A program made the position numbers and the translations under genes. A stretch of 64,000 nt of DNA from Augochlora pura (taxonomy: Eukaryota > Arthropoda > Insecta > Hymenoptera > Halictidae): the NCBI RefSeq assembly GCF_028453695.1, contig NC_135781.1:17793640-17857639 (forward strand), given 5' to 3'. Shown here piece after piece: positions 1 through 12,200 of the stretch. Numbering within the stretch: position 1 is the first letter of the stretch; every line of letters begins with the position of its first letter. A model generated the notes under the pieces. It searched no databases, had not been told where the DNA came from, and worked only from the letters and a program-made list of their open reading frames with translations.

Positions 1-237
1 GTCAAACTATCTACGTAGCTACGTACAAACCTGGCATAGCTGGACTCATGGTCATGAATCAATGATCACTTGCCGGCAGAAGGTACCATCTTGAGCGAAT
101 CGGACACTCCGCTGTGACAAAACAGCTACCTACTCAAAATATAGGCGCTCAAACACAAAAGTTCAATTTTCTCGATTTCATGGTTCAATAATTATGATCT
201 ATATCTACATCATAATTTATATATTTCTATACTACTT
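1..237. other. Left edge, no gene seen
   Basis: This is AT-rich sequence with no open frame of note and no nuclear-receptor DNA-binding-domain codons, although the receptor gene to the right must have its zinc-finger exons somewhere upstream. It ends with the 4-bp target duplication ACTT (234-237) of the adjacent LTR. Confidence 0.5.
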
Positions 238-340
238 TGTTACGTACGGAGATTACTCCCGACGTTTTTTCTGCTCCTTCTTGAAGGTTTACGCTAGCTA
301 ACGTCGGCCGGGAGCACGGTTCCGCGATCATAATACAAAA

Positions 341-545
341 ATGTTTAGTCTTCCGACGAACGCCAGCCTAAGGGCTGGGACCACCTGTTTCCGAGTCACT
401 GTACCATCCGCGGTGTAGGCCCCCACAATTCAAACATAAGAAATGTTTAGTCTTCTAACGGACGCCAGTTTAAGGGCTGGGACCACATGTCACGGTATCA
501 TCCGCGCGATGATCTGGTCACGTAGGCCCAGTCCCCACCACCAAA
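341..545 (+). repeat. Two-copy ~102-bp tandem repeat in LTR U3
   Basis: ATGTTTAGTCTTC begins both copies (341 and 443), followed by a shared GACGCCAG...TAAGGGCTGGGACCAC block. The copies diverge by substitutions and small indels in the second half. The duplication lies just upstream of the LTR TATA box, where enhancer repeats often occur in LTRs; enhancer function is inference. Confidence 0.75.
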
Positions 546-563
546 TATTCTAGTTCAACCGCG

Positions 564-626
564 TATAAAAGGGCTAAGATTTCTCTTCTCATGGGGCAGT
601 TTCAAGTCTAACCACGACGCGAGACG
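564..626 (+). promoter_or_regulatory. LTR core promoter: TATA box plus initiator
   Basis: TATAAAA lies at 564-570 and CAGT at 597-600, with predicted +1 at A598. An AGACG downstream-promoter-like motif is at 622-626. The spacing fits an arthropod RNA polymerase II core promoter. No transcript evidence is available. Confidence 0.55.
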
Positions 627-942
627 TAGCAAGATCGAGTCGAGTTCTCCTTCGAGCAATAGTTAACCCCCGCCGACTTGGTGCGAAAACCAGGGAGCGT
701 GTCTTAGGACCATCGCGAATCTTACACTACACTTACGCACTTGTAACAGACTGAAGTTGTTAGATTATATTAGTTTACTTTCAATTCAGTGTACAAGTTA
801 TTTCATTCCATCTCCCAGTTCGAGTCAGTTGTTGGTAACGATCCCACAAAGATACACCTTTGCCGCTCGAGGTGTATCTATTAATATTTCTTTGAAGTTA
901 CGAGGCAAAAGTAGAGTCAATCCAAAACCCTATTACCCAATA

Positions 943-1263
943 AGTGGCGACCCGGTGATGAAAGAGGCATCGGCCAGTCCACGAAACCAACTTCCTATCT
1001 AGTGGCGACCCGGTGATGAAAGAGGCATCGGCCAGTCCACGCAATTTCCTCCTAGCGGCGACCCGTTGATGAAAGAGGCAACGGCCAGTCCGTGAACCAT
1101 CCCTACACCTAGTGGCGACCCGTTGATGAAAGAGGCAACGGCCAGTCCACGCAATTTCCTACTAGCGGCGACCCGTTGATGAAAGAGGCAACGGCCAGTC
1201 CGTGAAACCTTATCCTACTAAGTGGCGACCCGGTGATGAAAGAGGCATCGGCCAGTCCACGCA
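943..1263 (+). repeat. Six-copy 53-58-bp tandem array inside the LTR
   Basis: Copies start at 943, 1001, 1054, 1111, 1164 and 1221, giving periods of 58, 53, 57, 53 and 57. Each has the core GGCGACCCGKTGATGAAAGA followed by GGCWACGGCCAGTCC-like sequence. Copies alternate between longer and shorter spacers and between AGTGG and AGCGG starts, implying duplication of a ~110-bp dimer. Reading frames through it are repeat artefacts and do not look like a protein. Confidence 0.9.
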
Positions 1264-1338
1264 TTCCTTACAAAATATCCGCACAAACTCATCTAACCTC
1301 CGGCCACGTGTGCAGTGGCCCTCGGCTCGTAACAACTT

Positions 1339-3092
1339 TTACATTATTTCCTAATGAATTTTTGAAGCACATGAAATTAAACAAAACGTCAACTATAAAT
1401 AAACTACTAGTTAGTTAGCAGTTTTTGACGAGTATACACGTCATGAAGAAATGCGTAGTGTGGTTATTATAATATAGAAACGACTGTCTTATTTTTTTAA
1501 TCTTACTACTAATATTTACTAATAACATTTAGTAATAAAATTTAAATATAAAATAGTCGTTTCCTTACAAATTAATTCTATATTATAAACAACCACGCAA
1601 CACTTTACAAAGAGGTTACAACAGCTAACTGTTCAAATGGGAACTCTAATTCTTATTTATAATTAAAACCTTACTGTATATATTAATATATTATTTATTA
1701 TGTAACACTTTGTACTCAACGCTGTTGACAGAACCGTAAAATGAACTATTTTTATTGTAAAATTGTTTAAAATATGTTCATGTGTCCCTAAAAATTGCGA
1801 CATAAAATAAAAGTACATATTATGGAACAACTTGGGTTACAAGATTATCAACGATTTTGGTACAACTGAAAAGTGTTAATGTTAAATATTTATACTATTG
1901 TTTGATACATTGATATTTCTGGATAACGAAATGAACTTTGAAATATTTATTTAATATAAATGGAGTAGTAAAGTACGAGCGTGTACCTAATACGGAAAAC
2001 CGTTTTCGTGCAATGTACACCGTGTTTCACAACTGAAAAAATGGGAACAATATGACATTATAATCTCGAAATTATGTTTTTGCTTCGAAACATTCGTATT
2101 CGAATAAACTTCTTATTTAACAGTGTTCACAAATGTGGATAATATTTCTGCATTCATTTTCGCATACTTTATCTATTTTTTTATTGCATTGTTTGTGCTA
2201 CTATTTCAAGAAAGGGTCACAATTCAGCGGTGTTTCATAATAGATATTTTTACCTTTCTATTTCGTCACACCTCGAATGTTTAGAAAGGGTTTTTTCTTG
2301 GCCACAACGTCAATGTATATTCATTGAAAAAGTAGTAGATAGAAATTTGATAATTTTAGCCGCTTAAGCCCTTTTCCGGTATTACCCCGCGTTCTCGTGC
2401 AAGTCTTACCTGTAAGTGGCTGTTACTTTCAGGGATTCACGTACCTCCTTCTTTGAAATCGTAGCAACCAATTATAGAAAAGGACGCTTTTCTGACTAGA
2501 TGTAAAAAGTATGCGATCTACAAATCAGTCTGTTCCATCTGAAAATTCACGTCCACACCGTGGTTATATTTTGACGAACTAAGAATGTTGTAGACAGATA
2601 GTACTGTGACAGTCACGAGACAGAAAAGGTCTTTAAAGTTCACAGTTTCCGCAAAACACCGTAATACTCAGTAATTATGACATAACGCTGAGATCGCGTA
2701 CATGGTCATCGCGAATAAAAATTGTGAGCCGATCTCCAAAAGCCGTAGCAAAATAAGTGAAAAGGGTTATTATTCAGATGCTGACTTTGTCTTGAAGTTT
2801 GAACTTCAGGTTCTCCTTTCAAATTTCTTTAAATACGAATTCAAATTTTTAATCGAATTTATTAGTTTTATTCGTTACAAATCGAGTCTCTGTCATTCGC
2901 TTTTTCGTGGAATCGATGATTACAATATTAGAGCACGTCAATTCTGAAAGACATTACCACGAATAGCAATGGCATGTGTGCGCGACGGTGCACGGGAACA
3001 GTTCGCGTTAATTTACCAGTGTGTAATTAATTCGTGGCTGCAATTAACGCCTGTTATCGACGTTACATCGAAGGTGTGCGCTTCTGTTGCAG
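1339..3092. other. Intronic or upstream DNA, no gene seen
   Basis: AT-rich sequence with no recognisable domain. It precedes the first receptor exon in the window and ends in the acceptor CTTCTGTTGCAG (3081-3092), so it is most likely intron of the receptor gene. Confidence 0.5.
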
Positions 3093-3207
3093 CCGTGCAA
3101 AATGAACGGCAACCCAGAAACACTGCCACCATCAGACCAGAGGCTCTCGTCGAGATGGACCAGGAGCGCGCGCTTCGGGAGGCTGCTGTGGCCGTCGGTG
3201 TCTTTGG
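3093..3207 (+). CDS. Hr51: Hr51 exon a: C-terminal extension of DNA-binding domain
   Basis: The acceptor TTCTGTTGCAG precedes 3093 and the donor GTGAGT follows 3207. The exon starts in phase 1 and ends after two bases of a Gly codon. It encodes AVQNERQPRNTATIRPE then an Ala/Glu-rich stretch ending VAVGVF. The extension motif directly follows the second zinc finger in PNR-class receptors. A neighbouring frame begins with an ATG at 3102, but that frame does not match the family. Confidence 0.9.
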
Positions 3208-6200
3208 GTGAGTGATATCATTTCTTTTCGAAGTTTTTAAGCTAACGTGATTAACAACTATTAGATATCAATTCTGATATCATTCTTGTTACTACTCTTA
3301 TGAATATTCTAGTAAATTAATTTTCTCTTCTATCATAAAAAGGAATTACAATGAAAATATTCTGCTCAATGTACTCACATAAACTCGAAAGTACTGAGAA
3401 ATATCATGAGCTGTGTAGAAAATACGATAAGAAAACACTATATCGAAGCATTCATCTTCTTCAATACGTCGATATAAGTTGATCTATCCGAATAATGAAC
3501 ACTCAAGAGTGGATGAATATTATATCAAAAAGTAATATTTATAATACACTTTCCACATTAAACGTTATACAACAGTTCTATTATACCCTACAAAATATCT
3601 CGCAGACGCGATTTCGGTTTTGTCTGTAATTTGTTTCAAACGACATCCCAAATGTTCAGAGACAGATTGCTAGTTGAAACCTATAATTTGTGATTTTAGT
3701 CATATTCAATCAAACTGTAATCTTTTTTGTACAATAACATTCAATAGTATATTGTCATTCCATCATTAACAATTTTTGTTCATTTATTAATCGCTCGATG
3801 TAATTTTCACAAAATTTAACATTAAATTCTTAAAACGAGCAATAACTATTAAAAAATGCTAGTCAAACGATTCACACTTAAGCGGCATACTCCTTTGACA
3901 AAAATGTAACTAACAATGGCTATACTTTGACTATACCTAAGATAGATGAGGGTAGAGTTGTAATATATTGTTATCTATGTTGTACACATATACACCATGT
4001 TGTACAGTTATCTCGCATACATAGTAACACATATTAATGTATTTCTAATCTAGAAAAACGAAATTAATAGGATATTTTTAATTTTCCAAATCTTAATTCA
4101 AAATAAATTCTTTGGTCTGCATAATAATTATAAAATCTATTGCTTATGTTTCCTACATCGGATAAAACAATTAAAAATATGATAACAAGCATACATTAAT
4201 TATGAATATAGTAACTGTATAGTATGGAGTACATATATACAGGGTGTCCCGGAAATGGTAGTACAACCGGGCAGTGATTCTACATAAAAAGAGAAGAAAA
4301 TATTTTGCTATAACATTTTTTTCATCCGGTGCTCCGTTTTCGTGATAATCGACTTCAAAGTTCGTTCAACTTGTAAACCATTTAATACAATTTGCTTGTC
4401 CTGTATTTCACTACTCTGCTTGTCTCTGTCTGGAACAAGAAAATTGTGCGAGGAAGTTACGAATTTTTTAAATAACAATTATTCCTGTTGGATAGGCTGC
4501 GGCGGTAAAATACGTTTACCAAGATCTCCGGACCTCACGTTTTTAGATTTTCATTTATGGGGTCATATCAAAGAACAAGTTTATAGCATGAACGATATTT
4601 CAAATGTTACACATTTGAAACATAAGATTACTCAGGTATTCAAACAATTAAAAAACGATGACAACTTATAATCTGTCCGGATGTCATTAATTCATCAAGC
4701 AAACTTATGTATGCAGCAGTGTGGAGGACATTTTCAACAATTATTGTAGCATTGTAATAGTAAGTAGTAAAAAAGAATAAAAAATTATTAATCAGTAGAC
4801 ACACTTTCTATTGTTTCAACCGCACAATCATCACTGTTTGTAAACACTGCAAATTGTATTAAATCGTTTACAAGTTGAACGAACTTTGAAGTCGATTATC
4901 AGGAAAACGGAGCTCCGGATGAAAAAATTTTATACCAAAATATTTTCTTCTTTTTTGATGCAGAGTCACCACCTGCTCGGTTGTACTACGATTTCCGGGA
5001 CACCCTGTATATAATGAAAATATATATTAAATAAGAAAATAAATATATTTTTATCTTAATATATCTTCCAAACGTTGATTTTTCAATACTAATTGGACAT
5101 CTGGGAAATTCCCCTTATAAATGTTAGATAACGACGATGATCATTTTAGGAAACACGCAGCTTAAGTGTTCATTCACTGGACAGATCACCCTATATTAGT
5201 GAACGGATCTAATATTAGTTATCCAAGACCACGATTAGCAACGAAACCTTAATGAAACCTGGCGAAGTATCGAAAACAGCAATCCCCGGTGTAAGGGCCT
5301 TGCTCCAGTTCTAGGAACAGCAAGCGTAAAATGTATTTTCGCGTCGAGCGATCGTTCCTGTTGCGTGTATTTAGGTGACGCAAAGCCTGGATGAATTTTA
5401 AAGCGTTCGGCGGGATCGGGGGTCGGGGCACGGGGGGATTAAAGGTAACATTGAGGACTCGCGATCGATAATCACCGATTGCATCGAGAGCAACGGCAAG
5501 ACCAAGAGAACCGACGACGTTGTTGGCACGTTTGATCTTCTGCTGCAGAGCAGCATACTTTTCGCCATCGTGAGCAGGCTGCGCTCGCGACACGCCACAC
5601 CGAGCGTGATCTATCATGAAAAATTACCTTTGACTACTAGCCCGTAGCTGACCGTTTTTCAGGTAATCGGGTACTCAGGTTGGAACTAATGGAAAATCCA
5701 TAGACCGCCAAGGGGTGAACGTTAAAAGCGACAGCGACTGTGCTTCGACGACGCTTTGAGTCGATACTGACGTTCTCGGGAAATTATGTATTCCTCTTTG
5801 GACAATGTCAAAACACGCTTACACGTTTCTCGAATTTCGCATGCCTGGGTTCATTTTCGTCGTTCTCTTTTCAAGAATTCAAAGTCATTTTTTCAGCATT
5901 CTGTGCGCCAATATTGTCCGCTACAAAACTGCTTTGTATTAATAATTTCTGAATGTTCTAATAAATATTTTATCCCAGTCTTGACTCAATAAACTCTTCG
6001 AGCAAGGAAGAATTTTATTTATAAGTTTCTACGTTTGTTTGGATATTATGTATTTATCGCAAAAATGGATAGTTAAAATTTGAAACAATGGAAATATTAA
6101 AAAAAAATTTAAGGACATTCAATTATTGCCTTCAGTTCCCCGATGTTATTAACATTTTGAGTCATAACCTCAAAAGTTTCATAAAGTCGAGGTATTTCAT

Positions 6201-9200
6201 TTAATTTTACTAAAGTTGTACCACATCAATTAATTGTTCAACGTTCTTAGATTTTGCGAATTTTAATGAAATTAGGAAATTGTATTAGATTAGATTAAAT
6301 GTAGCAGTTCAGTCAAAGTGTTAAAGAAAGAATAAAATTTCAGTTTGACCAAAAAAATACCAAAAACATTTAAAGTGATTACTACACATACCATACTAAG
6401 TTATTAAATTGAAAAAGAAACAGTAATATATCTCAACAGTAATCACAACTATAAAGAGGTTCAATGATATATTTATTGATAATTATTTCGAAATACTTTA
6501 TCAAAATATCCTTCATAGTAATTTGAGAACAGACAATAAGAAAAAAATAATCGTAAGACGTGTTCGAACGATTTCAATGACCATAAACATAGTAACGACG
6601 AATAAAAAGAATTGGCATTGGTAAAGAATAATCAACTATATCGATATTGTTCTTTGAATTAGCACGATCATATTCGCCGATATGAATGAAATAACGCTGT
6701 TTAGTAAATAGTAAATGACGTTTATTCAGTCTACAATAATGCAGCTAAGAAAAATGTGGTAATATAAATAGATTACGTCGCAGTTCGTTCGTTAATTATT
6801 AATTATCGATCTGCGGCCCGTTTTGGCACACAGTTGAAAGTCTGTTGGTTCTGCTTCGAGAAAATCGGAAGACCGATGCCTCGATCTATCAATTTTCTGT
6901 TCCCACCGTTGCTCTGTTTTTCCTTTTTCTTACTTTACCATTACATTTATTCTACGACTATTTCGACATTTTCACTCAAATACTTGTGTTTTATTTGCAC
7001 GGTTCCGTAGAAATGAAAAAGTAATATGTTTCTAGAAAAACTCAGATCCCTTCGAACTTGTTATACATTCGCCGTTTCTAATCCGCGTTAGCAGAGAATT
7101 CAACAACGGTATCCCCGCGAAGTATCTGAGCAAACAATGCCCTAGCTCTCTTCCGCGGAGACATCAACTCGCCTTCGATTTCATGGCGCAAGGTTCTACC
7201 GCCCAGTGAAGGCGACCGTATCTCTGGGCTGTCTCCAATGTTTCTCTCGAGATACAACGGCGGTAAAGTCGATCTCATATCGCTCTCCGACTTGGCGAAC
7301 TTCTTCATGGGTTCGGTGTATTCGTTGATCGAGTCTTCTTCGTTAACATGTGCTGTGAAGCCGCGCCTTAGATTCTCGGACTTAGTATGCCGAATGACAG
7401 AGTTGACACATCTCTTGATGTCGTCCTTCACAAAATCAGCTACAGCCGTCTCCTTCTTGTTCGGATTCTTGGTCACGCTATCTCTCACATTGAATAGGCG
7501 CTGGAATGTCCCACAGATCTCCTCCATGGACTGCTGGCTGAGCATCGTGGAGCCGCACGTCTCCTGCTCCTTCTCCTTCAGAGCGATTTCCAGCTGGACT
7601 AGGGTCTTCTTCATCGCGTTCAGCTCAAACTCAGCCTCCTCGCGACGATCGCGCTCTTCAACCAGCAATAGACCACTTCGTTTAGTTTCCTCTAACAGAC
7701 GTTCATGTTCCGCTTTCGCTTCAGCCAGCTGGACCTCGATCAACTGAATCCTAGCAGAGCTCTCCAAGTCCAAATCTTCCGCCATTTGCGTCGCTGCGTC
7801 AACTTTGGTACCTTGACCGTTACCCAGGTCAATGTTCTTCGACGATGTTCTATCAGTCCCCTGCTGAGTGCTGCCATCGAACGTCTCGTCGCACGCGGTG
7901 TTTCCGCTTGCTTCTCCCATCACCGATTGAATATGAGATCGAAGGTCCAAGTGTAGAGATACCTTCTGCTTTGCCTCAACGCTTTGCACAGCTTGCTGCT
8001 GATTTTGCTGCCGTCGCAGGGCACTCACGTTCTTATAGGGAGGAACCTGTGGTCTCAATTTAGCTTTCCTCGCATTATTCGTTAAATGAATCGCGTTCCT
8101 AGGCGGTACCTGATACGGTCGCTTAGCGTATTCCGTCATAGCACTGCGCGGTCTCGCAAGCGTTTTGTTCTCGCTCTCGGACCTCTTCCTACTACCCGCT
8201 GACACCACTCTTCGATTTTGATCGGACGATCCTAGCCACCTGTACTCGGACTTCATGTCCGCGTTGTTCGCCTCCAGTCTCTTCATGATATGCTGCGACA
8301 AATCCTCGTTCAAGCTTGCGTTCTGCCTAACATCGAACACGACCAGCGTGGTGTTGTAATCCAATAATTCGAACAGGTCTTTTGCGACCTTGTCTGTCAG
8401 TCCGCAGCGCTGCATGTCTATCGCCTTCAACCACAGACTGTCTCTGATCGCCTCGACGATCTCCATGGCAGCAGTGTCGCCCAATTGAGGATTGTCGTTC
8501 AGCGTCAAACGGCGCAGTCCTGGCATCGCCTCCAGGTTCGGCTCCTGGTAGCGCAGCGACTGCTGCCAGGTGTCATGGTAGAGCGACAGTTTCTGCCGAG
8601 ACAGAGCAGCCGCCAAGACAGGGCCGCATTTGCACGTCAGGTCGCAAGAGCTGAGGTTCAATGTTCTGATACTGGGAATGTCGGCCACTGTGCGACACAG
8701 TACCTCGCAAGAAACGTCGCCGATGTAACACCGCTGGAAGGACAGGTAACGCAGTGTCTTGGTGTGCGACAGACCCACGCTCAGCACCGTTACACAGTCT
8801 GGCGGAAATGGAATACCCTCCAGCTCCAGGTTGATCAAGACCGGAGAGTTTCGAACGCACTGGCCGACACTATGCGACATCCACTCCAGAAGATAGCGAG
8901 ACAGCACGACCGGTGCTTTGCCCATCGTCCTGGCTTTGTCCTCGGAGTTGATTTCCTCCAGCGGCTTGCGGCACTGGTACCTGCTACGCACGCTGATCGA
9001 TTTCAGACTACGATCGAGCGATAACGAGTTCAGGATCGGGCCCCAGTCGTCCATCTTCACGCGATCCGTCGTGAAGTCCAGGTTGTGCGGCAGGGTCACG
9101 CAGATCACTGGCAAGGGTCGCAGTCGCTGCTGCTTGCACAGCTCCATGTAACAGTTGCCAAAGTTGCGGCTGGTCGGCATCACCATTTTTGAAGGGGATA

Positions 9201-12200
9201 GTGAGGCCGCAGCACTGTCCTTTCTACGATTGTTGCGACATTCCTGTTGGCTGTGCATCATACGAAGATTGTTTAGTTTGGTCTTTTCGTAGTTTGATAA
9301 ATTGCTATTTAGCTACAATGCCTGCGTCTAAAATGGTATACCTGACAATTTGGGTGAATTAGTTGTTCAAAACGTGAAAATCATACTAGACGATTAAAAG
9401 TGGATGTGTGGTTTCGCGTTTCTTAATTGGATATGTCAAACAAAATAATTCAAATTTTTATTAACCTTCTGCATGAAATTGACAATTTACATTTCATGAG
9501 ATTTGTGTCAATAAGATGTTTTAGCAAATATGTTGCAACTAACTATTTTCAATATTCTAACCTTTTATATTTTCTATAAAGTGTTATTTACAACATTGAT
9601 CAATAAACCACGGATTTTATGTATTTTTAACAAAAGTAGATGCATGAAATATAAAACTGCAAAGCCAATAGACGAATCTGAGAAAATTAAATTATTTTAA
9701 TACAGTAAAATATTTTGGACTTGTTCAAATTATTAAGTAACAAAATACATATTTATCTAATCTCGATCTCGTGCAAGTAACTTAGAATTTCAAAGTTCAA
9801 CACTGCGTGTACATTATCACGTTTGTCACAGGAGACGAAATATGGAAGTTATAATACACTAATCATTAAGAAGGAAAAATTACTCTATAGAAAGATCATT
9901 GTAATCGCATTTAAACATTACGTTTTCTTCAAAAAGTGGCTCGTAATAAATCATAAAAGTACATTTGTTTGATATATTCATTAATCGCCCAAGTATATGT
10001 ATTTGAACGATATACTTATAGAAATATGATATACAAATATAATATACAAACAAATACAATATACAACGATGCGTTCACACAGTGTTAAATTTATAGTATA
10101 TAAGTATGGTGCAATATGAAAATTGTCTTCATTAACATGTCCATGACCTCGCAGTTTACATAAAAATATATAAATTAATTTGATTTGACGTTGCTTTTTA
10201 AAGCCATAATACATAGTTAACTATTCGTTTTATTTCAAATCATGTTCCCCCGGGCTTACCCTTTTTGTTTCGTTACATTGTTTTAATTTAATAATATTTT
10301 GTAATAGGGATACGTGGCATTGAACTTAATACTTTAACAATAAAGATGAATAACGAAAGAAAAGGATAGTCTTAATCGTGTTAATTGCAGAAGTTGGGTA
10401 ATGTGCCTTTTACAATTTTTGTATTACAAAAATTGGATTTTTTAAAATAAAAACAAATTAATTGTTCATCCCACAGTAATCAGGTTTACGTTAATATAAC
10501 CTTATTCTACAGAAATTTATTTCTTCTTCTATTAACTTCAAGAAGAAAATTTTCTAAGCGTAAAAGGTTAATATTCGATAAATCGATAAATTCACAAAAC
10601 TTGTGCATGAATAAAATTCATGTGCACAGATGTCAAAGTTTTCTTTAACCTTCCGGTTGTTAACAAAATTCGTGGGAGTTAATCTGCACACATCAAACGA
10701 AGGAACATTAAATTATATGCCTTCGTACAAATGTTAATCGTTTAATACGATTTTCATGTTTTCGCGTTAGAGAAATCAGCCGAATTAAGAGCAATTAAGA
10801 ACAATTTTATGCGATGATCGTAAGTCATTGTACATATTTTCTATGTTTTCAAGGATCACACCGTTCTTTTCGTGACTATTCCGAATATCGGGGATCAATC
10901 TAGTTTAATTACGACGTACTAACCTTCCTCCCTGCTTCGTTCTCTCGTTAACCGCAACTTTATTGTTCACCGTCATCTGACCTTCTACCTTTCGCAACGA
11001 TCCCGTGAAGAAGTTGCGCTCGCTGATCTCGTAGAATGATCGAATTTGTAGAATGCGCAACCCGGTTTCACCTCACTGTGCTCGACAATTTATTTGAACC
11101 CATCTACCTACCCAAAATCGGAAATACAAAATTCCCGTGCGGCACACGTATGTATGTAAACAAAACTGCGCGCGCGAACAAATTAAAGTTGCTGCGAGTC
11201 GGTGGATCGATCGACGCACAATTTTAACAGCGTTTTGCACTCGTCGAATAAAATGAACATGGAGCTGGAAATAGTTAAAAAACTATTTGTTGTTCAAAGA
11301 ACAATATTGCTCTTTCGCGACTACGTTGATTAGATATTTTTTCTCATTAAAAAATTCCTAGTTTTAGAAAATTAACATTTCTTGCGCGTATACGTCAATA
11401 TGAAATGTTGAATAAAAAAAACGATGATTTAATTGAATCGTAATGGTACTTTAGAAAACTAATGTATTTAATAGATCAAATTCTACAGCTTTGTAACGAG
11501 TCTGACACATTGTTATAGTACAAAGAGTTAACATGAACGATACATTGAACGTAAAAATTAACCATTTGCATTCGGATGTCATCCATACGCTGAAAATTCA
11601 CTTCAAAGTGGCATTTGTTTTTCATTTCTTTCTTCATACTTCAATCATGTAAAATACACGAATAAAGGCAGAAAATCTTTCGTATATTAATTCCTATAAA
11701 GTTTCACAGCAGTGATTTTTATATCACAGCATGATTTTTACTTCAATTCGACTTTGCATATAAAAATCACAATTCTTGCAAAATTTATTAGATAAATCTA
11801 CCGAGTGCTATGGGTTAATCATACAGGAAAAGTTTGCGATGATAATTACGAGATATTAAAAGATAGTAAAAGACGATAAGATAGAAAAACATTTGGTCAC
11901 TATTTTGGAATACAATACGTGAAAATATGATGTTCCAGGCCACCTGTGTCTTTAGCTATGGCGAGATACACGACACCACTGCCTTTGCCCACTGTAGCGC
12001 CGACGACAAATTCGACGAACCCTCCAGCATCGCCTAGACAGGATAACGCAGATGGTATCTATCCATTATTGGCTCAACATTTGTTTAATTATTCGTTGAA
12101 ATAGTTTTTATGAAGGATTGAAAATAGCCATGATATTGATTCCGGTTCTTGAAATCGTTGTGGAGAAGCAAAAAACCTCATACATCATCTATATCGACTC

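Larger units (their letters stand above)
238..1334 (+). mobile_element. Solo LTR of a retrotransposon (Gypsy-like by ends and TSD)
   Basis: The element begins TGTTACG and ends CGTAACA, an inverted terminal pair typical of Gypsy-type LTRs. It is flanked on both sides by ACTT (234-237 and 1335-1338), a 4-bp target-site duplication. A TATA box (TATAAAA, 564-570) sits about 33 bp before an insect initiator-like CAGT (597-600), so the promoter reads rightward. Inside are a tandem duplication before the TATA box and a six-copy array near the 3' end. No gag or pol coding and no second LTR are present, so it is most simply a solo LTR left by recombination. At 1,097 bp it is long for an LTR, and the repeats account for part of that. 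Superfamily assignment is inference. Confidence 0.78.
3208..11938 (+). other. Hr51: Hr51 8.7-kb intron hosting Cep78
   Basis: The intron begins GTGAGT and ends ATGTTCCAG. It holds an inverted-repeat transposon (4240-5007) and the antisense Cep78 gene (7078-9261). Outside those it is AT-rich (3208-4239, 5008-7077, 9262-11938), and I recognise no further coding exon there. A GC-richer patch at about 5250-5620 has overlapping frames on one strand but no family motif. Confidence 0.8.

Noticed and set aside
943..1263. First read as repeated primer-binding sites of an LTR element (TGGCGACC resembles a tRNA-Arg primer site)
   Set aside because: The element ends and ACTT duplication place the array inside the LTR, not after it, so a primer-binding role is unlikely.
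3102..3207. ATG-started frame in Hr51 exon a (MNGNPETLPP...)
   Set aside because: The overlapping frame gives the PNR-family extension AVQNERQPRNTATIRPE and joins the next exon in phase.
8485..9024. 179-codon + strand frame over Cep78
   Set aside because: It is antisense to a well-supported conserved gene and contains no domain.
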